Of a DNA stretch of 27,552 bases, positions 1 through 10,491 are shown piece after piece. The translations under genes were made by a program, and so were the position numbers. The notes beneath the pieces are model-generated. The model saw only the letters and a list, made by a program, of their open reading frames with translations, ran no database searches and was not told the DNA's origin. This stretch comes from Daldinia sp. FL1419. Lineage: Eukaryota > Ascomycota > Sordariomycetes > Xylariales > Hypoxylaceae. The stretch lies in contig MU623612.1 in assembly GCA_025201765.1 (NCBI GenBank), forward strand, positions 1 to 27,552, written 5' to 3'. Position 1 is the first letter of the stretch, and every line of letters starts with the position of its first letter.

Positions 1-1760
1 AAAAAAAAAATGAACTTTTTAAATATTTATAAATTAATATTTTTTTTAAAGATTATAAATAAAATAATTAAAAAAATAATAATAAATTATATTATAAAAA
101 TAATAAAATAATATTAGTTATTTTTAAAAGGTTAAATGGAAAATAAATTAATTAAATTTATAAAAATAATTATTAAAATAGTAATAAAGATTATATATAT
201 TATATAATATATTAATATTATAATATTATTTTTGTAATTAGATATTTTAAATATTTTTAATAATGTTATATTATAGAAGTTTATATATATATTATATTAG
301 AAAAGATATTTAATATAAATAATAAATTAAATTAATAATTTTATAAAAAAATAAAAAATATAATTAATCTTTAATGATAAAAAAGATAAAATCTGTTTCT
401 TCATTGTAGGTATTCTATAAGGCTCCCTATTATCACCTATTCTATTTATTATTTATATAATTATCCTATATAAAGAATTTAATTAAAAAGGTATTTTAAT
501 TATTAATTTCATAAATAATATAAATATATTAATAATAGGATATTTTATGATTAAAAATTATACTAAATTAGAATAAATGTATAAAACATGCTTGGACTAG
601 GTATAAAAACATAATATAACCTTTATAATATAAAAAAATAAATTTATATATTTTATAAAAACTTATTAAACATTAACCACAGAAATTAAATTAGATAATA
701 TAATTATCAAACCTAAAAAAAGCGTTAAATTTCTTGGAATATAATTAGATAAAAAACTTAAGTAGAATAAACATTTAAGAATAATTAAAATAAAAATAAA
801 AAAATAATAGTATACCCTTTTTAAATTAATAATATTAATATAAGGTTATAATGCAGCCTAAATAAAAGAAATCTACATAAAAGTAATATAAAACGTAATA
901 ATATATAGAATAATAATGTGGTACACTCCAAACCAAAACCATAAAATAAAAAGCATTATTAAAAAATTGGGTATCATTTAATTAACCTACCTATAAGAAA
1001 TTAGTAACATGTACAAAATAATAAAAATATTATAACTAAAAATAAAATTAGATTACCCCCTAATATACTTATATTTAAATATAATAATAATAATAATTAA
1101 GTTTTATATAAATAATAAAGGTTTTAATTTTAAGATTTAAAAAGTAGGACAGAAAATTTAAAAATAAATGGAATTTTAGAAACTTAAGAAACAACAAGAT
1201 CTTCCCACTATTGCTTAAACATTAAACATATATATTATAAAAATTAGGATTAATTAGAACATTAAATAAAAAAGATATCAACACCTTAAAAAAACCCTTT
1301 TAAATTATTAAATAAAAAAATAAAAATGATATAGGAAAGATATTATTACATTAACAACTTAATTACCACTTTTTAATATAAAAATCAATAATTAATATTT
1401 TAATTTATAAAAGTATAAAACATTGGTACTACTACAAATACACACTAAAAAAATAAGGTTAAAAATTTTTTTCTTTAATAAAAAAATTCTTAAAATAAAT
1501 ATTCCTAAATATAGATATAATAAAAGAAAAGTAATATGACATATAATTTTTAAATATTTCAAATATGTTTCAATATAAACCCATTTTAAATAGAATTTAA
1601 TCCCAAAAACTTTCTTAATTAATATAAATTATAAAAAAACATTATCTAACCCCAATAAAACCCCATTAATAATCTATTAATTTTTCAAATAAATTTAATT
1701 ACTTATATATAAAATAATATTATAATTTACTTAACACAAATATTTCTAAAAAATTTATAT
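1..1760 (+). pseudogene. RIP-decayed Tad-like LINE reverse transcriptase (LINE-1)
   Basis: This is a relic of a non-LTR retrotransposon ORF2. One reading frame (codon starts such as 409, 508, 727, 916, 1423 and 1648) runs from about 409 to 1,760 without a frameshift and is broken only by stops. It keeps the order of a Tad/I-type reverse transcriptase. GIL*GSLLSPILF at 409-447 corresponds to the family GIPQGSPLSPILF. FINN at 508-519 stands where the catalytic F(V/A)DD belongs. KFLGI*LDKKLK lies from 727 and MWYTP from 916. The C-terminal LLQ.HTKK segment (from 1423) and NPNKTPL (1648) match the end of Tad-like proteins. The losses are Q-to-stop and W-to-stop (C-to-T or G-to-A) and D-to-N (G-to-A), as RIP produces. 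Positions 1-310 match the reverse complement of 9,420-9,660, so the element continues upstream of the window. The family call rests on motif memory. Confidence 0.8.
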
Positions 1761-2346
1761 TAAATAAAAGAAATTTATAATTAAATAAAAAATATAAATA
1801 ATAATATATTAATAAAATCTTTTAAAAAAATTATATTTATTTAAAATTATTTTATGCCTATTTTAAATTATATTTATTAAAATTGCCTTTTTTTATATCT
1901 ACCTTTTTATCCTTCCCCTCATTTTCTTCAATCATATATATTAAAGAATCTTAAATAAAAGTAAGTATATTCTTAAAAAGAAAATTGTATTTATTAAGGT
2001 TTAAATTTAGGTATATTAAAAAATTATTAAAGATCTATAATAAACTATTATTAAAAAATAATAAAACATTTAATATCAATTAAATTTCCTAAATAAAAAA
2101 TTATTATAATAATAATATATAAAAATAATATAAATTATTAAAAATAAAATAATATATATATACTTCTTTTTAAAATTAATTTCCTTATAAATCTTACATT
2201 ATAATTAATAAATATTAATAAAATAAATATAAAATAAAATTATATTATAAAATAATTACAATATTAATAATATTAAAATAAATAATTTTTTTAAAATTAT
2301 TAAAACATATAAAAGTTATAGACCTAATAAATAAAAGATTAAATAT
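1761..2346. other. AT-rich stretch without recognisable gene
   Basis: Extremely AT-rich sequence between the LINE relic and repeat R-1. A slightly C/T-rich patch at 1,885-1,935 is all that stands out. I see no reading frame with family motifs. It is probably the 3' untranslated part of LINE-1 or older decayed repeats. Confidence 0.4.
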
Positions 2347-3405
2347 AATAAAAATAATTATTAAATATTATTAATAATTCCTTAATAAGCTTTTTAAAAA
2401 TTTAAAAACCTTAAAAAAACTGTAATAAAGCCTTAATAATTAATTTTTAGAATTATATTGGAAAAATATAACCATATTTTTTATACAATTCCCCATTTTT
2501 AATAAATAAATTATTTTTATAATATATAATTATATTAGAATTATAGTTCTAATATATAATTATATTAGAATTATAGTTCTAATATAATATAATATTAAAA
2601 TATTATATTAAATCCAAAATATTATAATAATTTTTAATAAAAGGATTAAAATATTTAAAGAAGGTTAATAATAAAATAATATTGGAAAAATAATAAAATA
2701 CTTATAAATATATAAGTTTTCTTTTATTTAATGTAATATATATATAAAAATAAAATAAATTTTTTAAAGTGGTATTAGATTGTAAATATAATGGGTATAG
2801 TGATATTATATTGTAGTATTATAAAATATAAATAAGGTATATAAGGAAAATTAAGGTTAATTAGAAAAGGCTATAAATTAATAATATTATTTTAAACTAT
2901 TTTGGAAAATAAATATAATATTATAATATTAAAAAAAAAGTTATAAAAATAAAAATAAATAATAATTTTTTATAAAAATATAAGATTATTTATATATATT
3001 TATACCTTGCATAAATTATATACATCCTGGCCCTCTTTCAAAATAACTTCTTTACAATATAACAATATTTTTATTATTTATAAAAAAAATAATGAAATTA
3101 TTTTAGACTTTATTATTGCCCTATATCCAAATTACCACCATATCATTTCATAAAGTTCAGGTATTATAATATATAAAATATTTTTTATATTAAGGTTTAA
3201 TTATTTTTATTGGAGAATAAATTCTAATAAAAATATAAAATAAAATTAAAGTTATAATAATATAATTTATTTAAATAAATGGTAGGTAAATCTTTTTTGG
3301 AACATAGTTTTTATCCAGAATAAATACCAAAAAAATGGACCAAATATTTATAATATATTCTAAATAAATCGGGGTAATAATAAATAAATAAATAAATAAA
3401 TATTA
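2347..3405 (+). repeat. Dispersed repeat R, copy 1 (R-1), uninterrupted
   Basis: This copy aligns over its length with 5,275-6,281 in the same orientation. It ends in an A-rich tail (TAA/TAAA repeats at about 3,375-3,402) like that of a LINE or SINE. The differences from R-2 are mostly transitions: the R-2 stretch around 5,300-5,440 keeps many C and G that are T and A here. The tail region GGGGTAATAATAAATAAATA (from about 3,371) is the unoccupied version of the site where the MULE sits in R-2. I could not find a clear target duplication for this copy. Some - strand frames carry protein-like stretches, so coding direction is unresolved. Confidence 0.75.
2519..2583. repeat. Short tandem duplication (2 units of about 30 bp)
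   Basis: A segment of the form TAATATATAATTATATTAGAATTATAGTTC occurs twice back to back inside R-1. R-2 has only one equivalent, so the duplication is specific to this copy. Confidence 0.7.
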
Positions 3406-3764
3406 ATTTATTTTTATTTTATAAATATTTTATTAAATTTAAAATAATAAAAGAAAAATAATTAATAATTAATATTATATTATTTTAATAATTTTATAAA
3501 TAATAAAAAATTAATAATATATAATGGATTTATAAATAAAATAATCTCATTAATATAATAATAAAATTTAATATTAATAAAATCTTTATAATATTTATTA
3601 ATATTAATTATTTTATATTAAAATTATAAAATTAAATTAAATAAATTTAAATAATATAAATAATATTAACTATTTTCTTTAATTAATTTAATAATTTAAA
3701 TAAATAAATAAATATAATTTTTGAAAAAGAAAGAATTGTTAGATGGGATTATATATTATTATAT
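3406..3764. other. AT-rich spacer between R-1 and solo LTR A
   Basis: Highly AT-rich with many TAATAATAAA-type words and no reading frame or motif I can name. The last 40 bases are less AT-rich as LTR A approaches. Confidence 0.4.
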
Positions 3765-4200
3765 TGAACTGGTGTAGTGTTAGTACGTGGTTGTAATATG
3801 TAATAGGGATACGTAATAGGAATACGCAGCAGGAGTACGTAATAGGAACTATTCCAAAGGACCTTAATAGACCCCTATAAGGTTTACATACATTTGTTTA
3901 GATATATATAGGCTTTTAAGAACTACTTTCCTACCTAATTAACTTAAATTATAAATAATGTTTTAGAAATTATTTCCATATAGTTTTATATAAATAATAT
4001 ATATTCTTTTGGGCTTATAACCTTATTATATACATTATTATTATAAAATAATTACATATAATAATTTATTTATCTAATTATTTTAATATTTTTATTAAAA
4101 TATAATTACCTTGTATCTTCAAATTTATATAGCCTTTAGTTATTATAAATTAATTGAAGTGTAGGGTATATCCTGCAGGAACTATCAGAGCTCCTGTTCA
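3765..4200 (+). mobile_element. Solo LTR-like element, copy A
   Basis: The element begins TGAACTGGTGTAG and ends GAGCTCCTGTTCA, so it has TG...CA ends within a short inverted TGAAC/GTTCA. Its interior matches copies B and C: a TATATATAGGCTTTTAAGAA promoter-like block (TATAAATAAGCCTTCAGG in B) and a 3' block GTGTAGGGTATATCCTGCAGG. Flanks are ATAT (3,761-3,764) and ACAT (4,201-4,204), a plausible 4-bp target duplication altered by one C-to-T change. TG..CA ends, an internal TATA box and a length of ~436 bp fit a solo LTR of a fungal retrotransposon. No internal region or primer-binding site is visible, so another short element type remains possible. Confidence 0.65.
3797..3848 (+). repeat. 13-bp minisatellite, 4 units, inside LTR A
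   Basis: The four units are TATGTAATAGGGA, TACGTAATAGGAA, TACGCAGCAGGAG and TACGTAATAGGAA. The third unit keeps CGCAGCAGG where the second and fourth read CGTAATAGG. The differences are C-to-T and G-to-A, two of them in CpA context. The array is absent from LTR copies B and C. Confidence 0.85.
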
Positions 4201-4374
4201 ACATATTTTATAATAATTAATTATTACGTTTTTAAATAAAGTTTAAATTATTAATTTATAAATCCTTACTTTTTATTTATTAATAAATTTTCTTTAATTA
4301 TTGTTATATATTTTGATAATATTTTATTAATAGGATATATTTAATTCCAAAATATCTTAGATTATTAATATTAA

Positions 4375-4815
4375 TTTTAACAACTATTAATTTATAATGT
4401 TATAATATTATTTATTCCATTGAAACATTAATTTAACATTTTTTAAAATATAAACTTATATTATTTTATAAAGAAATTATTAATTAATTTAATATAAGTA
4501 AAAATAAAAGGAGAATTATAGAAAAAAACTAATTTTAATATATTTAGATATTTAAAATTATAACCTTAATTAGCATTTATTTAAAATAAGACTATAATAT
4601 TACATAATTTTGTAAAAAAAGAAAATTTTATTAGTATAAAAATATTAATCATGTGACTATAATAATACAAACCTATTATAATCCTATATTTAATTCCATA
4701 TATTTTAATTTCCAACCAAAATACATTCTTTTTTAAAATAATCACTTTTAATTTAATATATTTGAATATCCTCATTTTTATTATTATATGCAATGGTACC
4801 TTATCCAACCAACAA
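4375..4815 (-). repeat. Dispersed repeat S, copy 1 (interior to left AT block)
   Basis: The reverse complement of this segment aligns along its whole length with 27,117-27,552, starting at GGATAAGGTACCATT and running through the AAATATATTAAAATTAG block. The differences are largely transitions, and this copy keeps more G and C. It abuts LINE-2 at about 4,813, where LINE homology stops abruptly. An open frame of 75 codons (4,581-4,808, -) lies in it, but the other copy is broken and no family is recognisable, so it is not called as a gene. The - strand edge reads TGTTGG, which could be an LTR end, but this is unproven. Confidence 0.8.
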
Positions 4816-5274
4816 AAAAATTTAATATTTTTTTTTAAAATTTAATAATTAAATTATTTAATTAATTTTTTATAATTGATATTTAATAAGCCTTTATAAA
4901 ATATATAAATTTATTTTTCTATGTTATAAAGATTATACTATATCTCTATATCCAATCTAAATATATTTTATATATTTACTCTAATTTAACATAATTCTTA
5001 ATTATAAAATATTTTATTATTAATATATTTATATTATTTACAAAATTAATAATTAAAATACCTTTTTAATTTAGCTTTCTATATAGACTAATTATATAAA
5101 TAATAAATAAAATAAATAATAATAAAAGACCTTATAGGATATTTATAATAAAAAAATAAGTTTTATTTTTTTTTTAATATTGAAGATTAATTATATTTTT
5201 ATTTTTCTATAAAATTATTAATTTAATTTATTATTTATATTAAGTACTTTTTTTAATATAATATATATATAAAT
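4813..5274 (-). pseudogene. RIP-decayed LINE reverse transcriptase, 3' part of LINE-2
   Basis: Read on the - strand this segment is collinear with LINE-1 positions about 281-735. It contains NIL*GLLLL (for GIPQGSPLSP), then NFVNNINIL, where VNN replaces the catalytic VDD/ADD, followed by stops at former Q/W codons. The homology ends at about 4,813 against repeat S, so this copy is truncated before the end of the RT. Its upstream part resumes at 9,406, beyond R-2 and the MULE. Confidence 0.75.
5261..5274. repeat. 14-bp target duplication, left copy
   Basis: The word ATATATATATAAAT at 5,261-5,274 is repeated exactly at 9,406-9,419 on the other side of R-2 plus MULE. LINE-1 has a single equivalent at about 282-296. 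Low complexity weakens it alone, but the match to the empty site supports it. Confidence 0.6.
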
Positions 5275-6281
5275 GATAAGAATAGTTGTCAGATATTATT
5301 GATGATCCCTTAACAAGTTTCTTAAGGGCTTAAAAACCTTGGAGAAGTTACAGCAAAGCCTTAGCAATTAATTCCCAGAATTGCGCTGAAAAGGTGTAAC
5401 CACGTTCTTCGTACAGCTCTTTATTTTTGGCAAATAAATTATTCTTATATTATGTAATTATATTAAAATTATAATTTTAATATAATATAATATTGAAATA
5501 TTATATTAAATTTAGATTATTATAATAATTTTTAATGAAGGATTTAAAATATTGAAGGAAGATTAATAATAAGATAAAATTGGAAAAATATTAAAATATC
5601 TATAAATATATAAATTTTTTTTATTTAATATAATATATATATAAAAATGAAATAAGTTTTTAAAATAGTATTGGATTATAAATATAATAAATATAATAAT
5701 ATTATATTATAATATTATAAAATATAAATAAAATATATAAAAAGGATTAAAATTAATTAAAAAGGGTTGCAAATTAATAATATTATTTTAAACTATTTTA
5801 AAAAATAAATATAATATTATAATATTAAAAAGAAGGTTATAAAAATAAAAATAAATAATGATTTTTCACAAAAATATAAAGTTATTTATATATATTTATA
5901 TTTTATATAAATTGTATATATCCTGATTTTCTTTTAAAATAATCTCTTTATAATATAATAATGTTTTTATTATTTATTAAAGAAAATAATAAAATTATTT
6001 TAGATTATTTTATTATTTTATATTTAAATTATTATTATATTATTTTATAAAATTTAAATATTATAATATATAAAATATTTTTCTATATTAAGGTTTAATT
6101 ATTTTTATTAAAAAATAAATTTTAATAAAAATATAAGATAAAATTAAAGTTATAATAACATTATTTAATTAGATAAGTAATAAATAGGTTTTTTCTGGAA
6201 CATAATTCCTACCTGGAACAAATATTAAAAGATAAATTAGATCCTTATAATATATTCTAGGTAAATTGGGGTAATAATAAA
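5275..6281 (+). repeat. Dispersed repeat R, copy 2 (R-2), interrupted by MULE
   Basis: Aligned end to end with R-1. Its A-rich 3' tail is cut by the MULE at 6,281 and finishes at 9,384-9,405. The first 170 bases are only lightly mutated and keep normal-looking sequence, whereas R-1 has T/A at most of those C/G positions. The A-rich tail and the 14-bp flanking duplication fit insertion by LINE-type target-primed reverse transcription, so R may be a 5'-truncated LINE or a non-autonomous retroposon. No RT or endonuclease motif was found in either strand. Confidence 0.75.
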
Positions 6282-6326
6282 GAGCAACACTAATCAGGCA
6301 GTAGGGGGCGTGATATTTAGGCAGTA
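6282..6326 (+). repeat. MULE terminal inverted repeat, left
   Basis: Runs from GAGCAACACTAATCAGGCAG to about 6,326 (GATATTTAGGCAGTA). It pairs with the right terminus at 9,339-9,383. Confidence 0.85.
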
Positions 6327-6899
6327 ACCACAAAAGAAGTGGGGTCCCCAAGGGGTACGTACTTTTCAGTACATACTTCCTGGTATTTTTTTATACTTCC
6401 TTAAGATTTTAATTCTTTAAAAAAGATACTTAATTTATTATAAAATTTATATACCTTTATATATATTGTACAATTAACTATTTTTATAAATCCTACAATC
6501 TAATTAACTAATTATTTATATATTTAATTAAAAATACTTTAATTTTTAATGTTTCAAATTAAATCTTTAATAACCTAGTTGCATCTTTGATTATTTCCAC
6601 CTATTTTTTAAGTAATTGCTATATTATTATAATTGTTAATAGTATAGCATTTGTAATACTTAAAATATTTTGAGGTTCAATTTAAAGATTTAACTCCAAA
6701 TATGCTTTTTTTATTTTTAATTGTATCTTTGGAGGTTTGCCACAAAAATATTTTAATTGAGGTTAAATTAAATTCTTATTCAAAAACCTTTTACAAAATT
6801 TACCCTTACTACACTTGAGCAACTATAACGTCTAATTAATACCCAATATAACCACCTTTTAAACTTTATTTTAAACTTCATTTTAAACCTTATTTTTAA

Positions 6900-8960
6900 T
6901 TTCTTCGTTAATATCTATATTATCAATATTTTTCTATTGTAAAAGATTTTGGTGTAAAGATAAGTAAGGAGTATTTGAAAATATTTCTTGTTATTGGTAA
7001 TACCATAAATTTTATATATTAATTATTTTAGTTAATGTTTTAGGTATATTAATTGGTTAATTACAGGGCTTAACCACATAAAACTTATATATTGCTAATA
7101 AAGGTATTGATTCAACCTAAAATACTATTAACTTTTAATTAATATATTAATTGAAATATAAATACTAACCAAATTTTTTCCTATATAGTAAAACAGATTT
7201 ATTTCTTAATACAAAATACCTTTAATTTCAAAATCTTCGTTAATTAGTTAAATATGAAAATGTATTTTATGATAACAGAGTAATTTATATTAATAAAAAA
7301 TAAAACAATTGTAAGGAGGTAAGGGAGGAAGGATTAGATTGCCTGGTTAAAATAAAAATAATAAGGCTTTTTAATATTAAAGTAACATCAAATTAAATAT
7401 TTGCTTAGTGCAAATTAAAGAAATATCGCCAACTTATTTGATACCCAAAATATATTGCTTAATTTTAACCTCTTCCTAAACTATTATTTTATTATATTAA
7501 AATAATTAATAACACACTATACATAAAAATACTTTATAAAACTTAATTAAATTAGTTTTACTTATTATTTTAAATAAATACTTGATATTACTATTATTAA
7601 ATTTGGTAAAAAATATAATCCTTACACTATACATTTTATAATAAGAGGTATAATAATTAACCTATTAAACCTAATAAAAAAAATATTTAACTTTAAAGTA
7701 GGTAATTATTAATTATTGATTATTACTAAACTCCTTTTTTATATGTTACTAGGTAGTTTTAAAATTATCCTTAATATGAAAATATATTATAAATAACTAT
7801 AATAATAAAAAACCATGATAAGTATAAAGAATCTTAAAGGGTAATGGATTAAGAGGGTCTTAATATATTTAGGAATTGAGGTAACAAAATTTCGCATGAT
7901 TTTATTAATTTAAAACAATCGCTTTTTTGTTATTTAAAATAATTTTATTAATAACATTTAATATTATATTAAAAAACCTAACCAATTTATCTTTTTTTTC
8001 TTTATTAAATACTTATTACCATTTTTTTTTAATTTAAAATATAATGTTTTTATTAATATAGAAGATGCAAATTAATTACTAAATGTTAGGTAATATCTCT
8101 TCAGTAATTACCTTGAATTTGTGTTAAAAATCTAATATAATATAGTTGGGAATTTGAATCCCTAAGGTGTTAAGGAAAAAACAAAAGCTTTTTATTACTT
8201 AGTTAAAAAATTTTTGCGATTTGTTCGGCATAATAACAAACGCTACATTGAAGGTAAAACTGATATTGGTTATAGCGGTAATATTTATAAATAGCATTTG
8301 ATAACAATTCATTTTGTACATATAGTTAAAGTTGATAATATTATAAAATCTTTTATATAGTTAAATGTATTTAAAAAATAATTAAAATGTAATTTTTAAG
8401 CGTTTATAATTTTTATTTTCCTATTTAAACCTAACTGGCATAGGCTTATCCTTATTTTCAACCTTATCTTTAAATTTTTTAATAAAAACTTAAATAAATA
8501 TGAAGTTGTTGAATTTGTTAATACGAATTTTTGTAAGATAATTATAAATATTTTTTGTAATAATAGTTATACCAAGGAATATAACTGTAAAGGACTCTAT
8601 AATTTAAATTATTTAAACATTAGTAACGTACAAGCCTTTAATATAACAACAATGGTTATCAATAAATTTATAATAAAATAAATTACTATATAGTATTTCG
8701 TTAATTATGTGATTTGTATGGGTATTAAAGGTATCTAATAAATTGAATATTTAATCACTATTATATTTCATATTTTTTATAAACCCTTATTAAGTACAAT
8801 TAATTTTTTTAAAATAAATAACTTATTTATTAACCTTAATTTTAAAAGGATTATTTCTAATCTTAATTATATTTAATCAAATAATATTGTAAAAAGCTAT
8901 TAATATAATTATTAATGTTTTGTTAATTAATATTATAATTGTATTACCTGGCGTACACTT
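6900..8960 (-). pseudogene. MULE transposase (FAR1/Hop-like), RIP-decayed
   Basis: The - strand frame around 8,960 to 6,900 stays readable for hundreds of codons with stops at former Q/W positions. Its core reads NYMYKMNCYQMLFINITAIT, matching the MULE consensus DxTYKTNxYxMPLxNIxGxT. The first catalytic Asp is now Asn (AAC, 8,325-8,327). It is followed by SFTFNVAFVIM, typical of the family. About 65 codons on, ILDF*HKFKVITEEILPN with Asp at 8,130-8,132 matches the second-Asp block (TDrelALinAi..iFP), then LICIFYINKNI matches LLCxWHIxKNI. The third acidic residue and zinc knuckle were not placed. The element is dead: stops and a D-to-N change. Confidence 0.75.
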
Positions 8961-9338
8961 AAAAAAACTCCCATAATTCCTTTATCGAATTTGCTGGAAG
9001 GCCTTTGTTAAAACCTCCAAAAGGAAAATTTAAAATATTAAATATATTTAAAAAAAACCAAAGAACAGTTGAAGGGTACAATAACGTAAATATTTAATAA
9101 GTTTATTAAAAATATTAAAAACAATGTTATTATAGTTTATTATTATAATTAGAAAAAAATTAATTTAATGTAAATAAAATATTAAATTAAAAAAATTAAA
9201 ATTTAATATAAGTAACAAAAATTCTGCCAGACAATATATTAAAATTAAAAAAAAAGAATTTACTTTTAATATAAAAGGTTATTACTAAAATTATATATAA
9301 AGATACATACCTATAATACATTTTATAAATTATATGAC

Positions 9339-9383
9339 TACTACCCAAATATCACACCCCCTACTGCCCAACTAATATTGCTC
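9339..9383 (-). repeat. MULE terminal inverted repeat, right
   Basis: The reverse complement begins GAGCAATATTAGTTGGGCAG and mirrors 6,282-6,326. The eight or so differences are all C/T or A/G. Confidence 0.85.
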
Positions 9384-9405
9384 ATAATAAATAAATAATA
9401 AATAA

Positions 9406-10490
9406 ATATATATATAAATCTTTATAAAATAATATTATTAAAAATATCTAAAATATTTAATTATAAAAGGGATATTATAACATCATTATATTATATAATA
9501 TATATAATTTTTATTATTATTTTAATAATTATTTTTATAAATTTAATTAATTTATTTCTTATATAATCCTTTAAAAATAATCACCATTATTCTATTTCTT
9601 TTATAATATAATTTATTATTATTTTTTTAATTATTTTCTTTATAATCCTTAAAAAATATATTAATTTATAAATATATAAAAAACTTTTTTCTTTTTTAAA
9701 TTTTTTGGGTTTTAATAATATTATTATTATAATTTTATAAAATACCTTTAAATAATATTTAAATATAAAATTTTATATATTTTAAAAAACTTCATTAATA
9801 ATAAATTTTTATTAATAACTTTCTATAATTTAATTATCTTTAAAATTAATTTTATTATTTTTAATTTTATTTATTTAAATATTTTAAAATTATTTTTTTA
9901 AAATCTTTTTCATTATTTAGTAGGATTGGGGATATTAAATAAATTAACTACAAGATTTGAGAAAAATCTCTTCTTTAATACTATATTCTTATCTTCTTTA
10001 TTTATAATTTATAACTTTTTATTAAATTGATAACGTAACATTAAAAAGCTTTTTTTTATAAATTACCAATTATATAATTTAACCTATTTTTCTATTTTTC
10101 TATTTTTCAATTTATTTATTATTTATATATTTCTTTTATTTTTTTATAAAATATTTCAATCTTATTATTCTACTATAATATTAATTGCACCATAGGCCAG
10201 ATATAATGTAGGATTGTAGTTGAAATAATTCTTTTTGATTTTTTAATAAGATATTCCATATATTTATTAAATTCTTCGTGGTTGTTCATTCTTTTTAGCA
10301 CATTTATATTATAGGCTTCTGTATTTATAAACTTCTTATTTAGGTGCTTTTACGCCCAACCTTCCAGCCTATTATTAAAATTAAATAATATTCTTTTATA
10401 ATCTATATTAATGAAAAAGAATTTTAAAATTCATTTTTATTTAAATTAGATTTATATTAATATATATTTAAAGTATTTTAAAATTATATG
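9406..10490 (-). pseudogene. RIP-decayed LINE, 5' part of LINE-2
   Basis: Positions 9,420-9,660 are the reverse complement of window positions 1-310 with few indels, so this is the continuation of LINE-2 upstream of its RT. Beyond 9,660 the homologous part of LINE-1 lies outside the window. The - strand still gives protein-like runs there (for example SNLVVNLFNIPNPTK-like residues near 9,940), in keeping with the linker before the RT domain. The 5' limit is set by LTR C at 10,492. Confidence 0.65.
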
Positions 10491-10491
10491 T

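Larger units (their letters stand above)
6282..9383 (-). mobile_element. Mutator-like DNA transposon (MULE), complete but RIP-inactivated
   Basis: The terminal inverted repeats run from 6,282 (GAGCAACACTAATCAGGCAG...) and from 9,383 reading leftwards (GAGCAATATTAGTTGGGCAG...). They match for about 45 bases, with every visible difference a transition. Flanks are ATAATAAA at 6,274-6,281 and ATAATAAA at 9,384-9,391, an 8-bp target duplication of the size MULEs make. The interior encodes, on the - strand, a decayed FAR1/Hop-type transposase. R-1 shows the unoccupied site, since deleting the element and one duplication restores its A-rich tail. Confidence 0.85.

Noticed and set aside
4581..4808. 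75-codon - strand frame in repeat S
   Set aside because: The other copy of the repeat is broken in this frame, and composition is only that of AT-rich DNA.
6169..6351. 60-codon - strand frame
   Set aside because: It spans the junction of repeat R-2 and the MULE terminus, so it is an artefact of the insertion.
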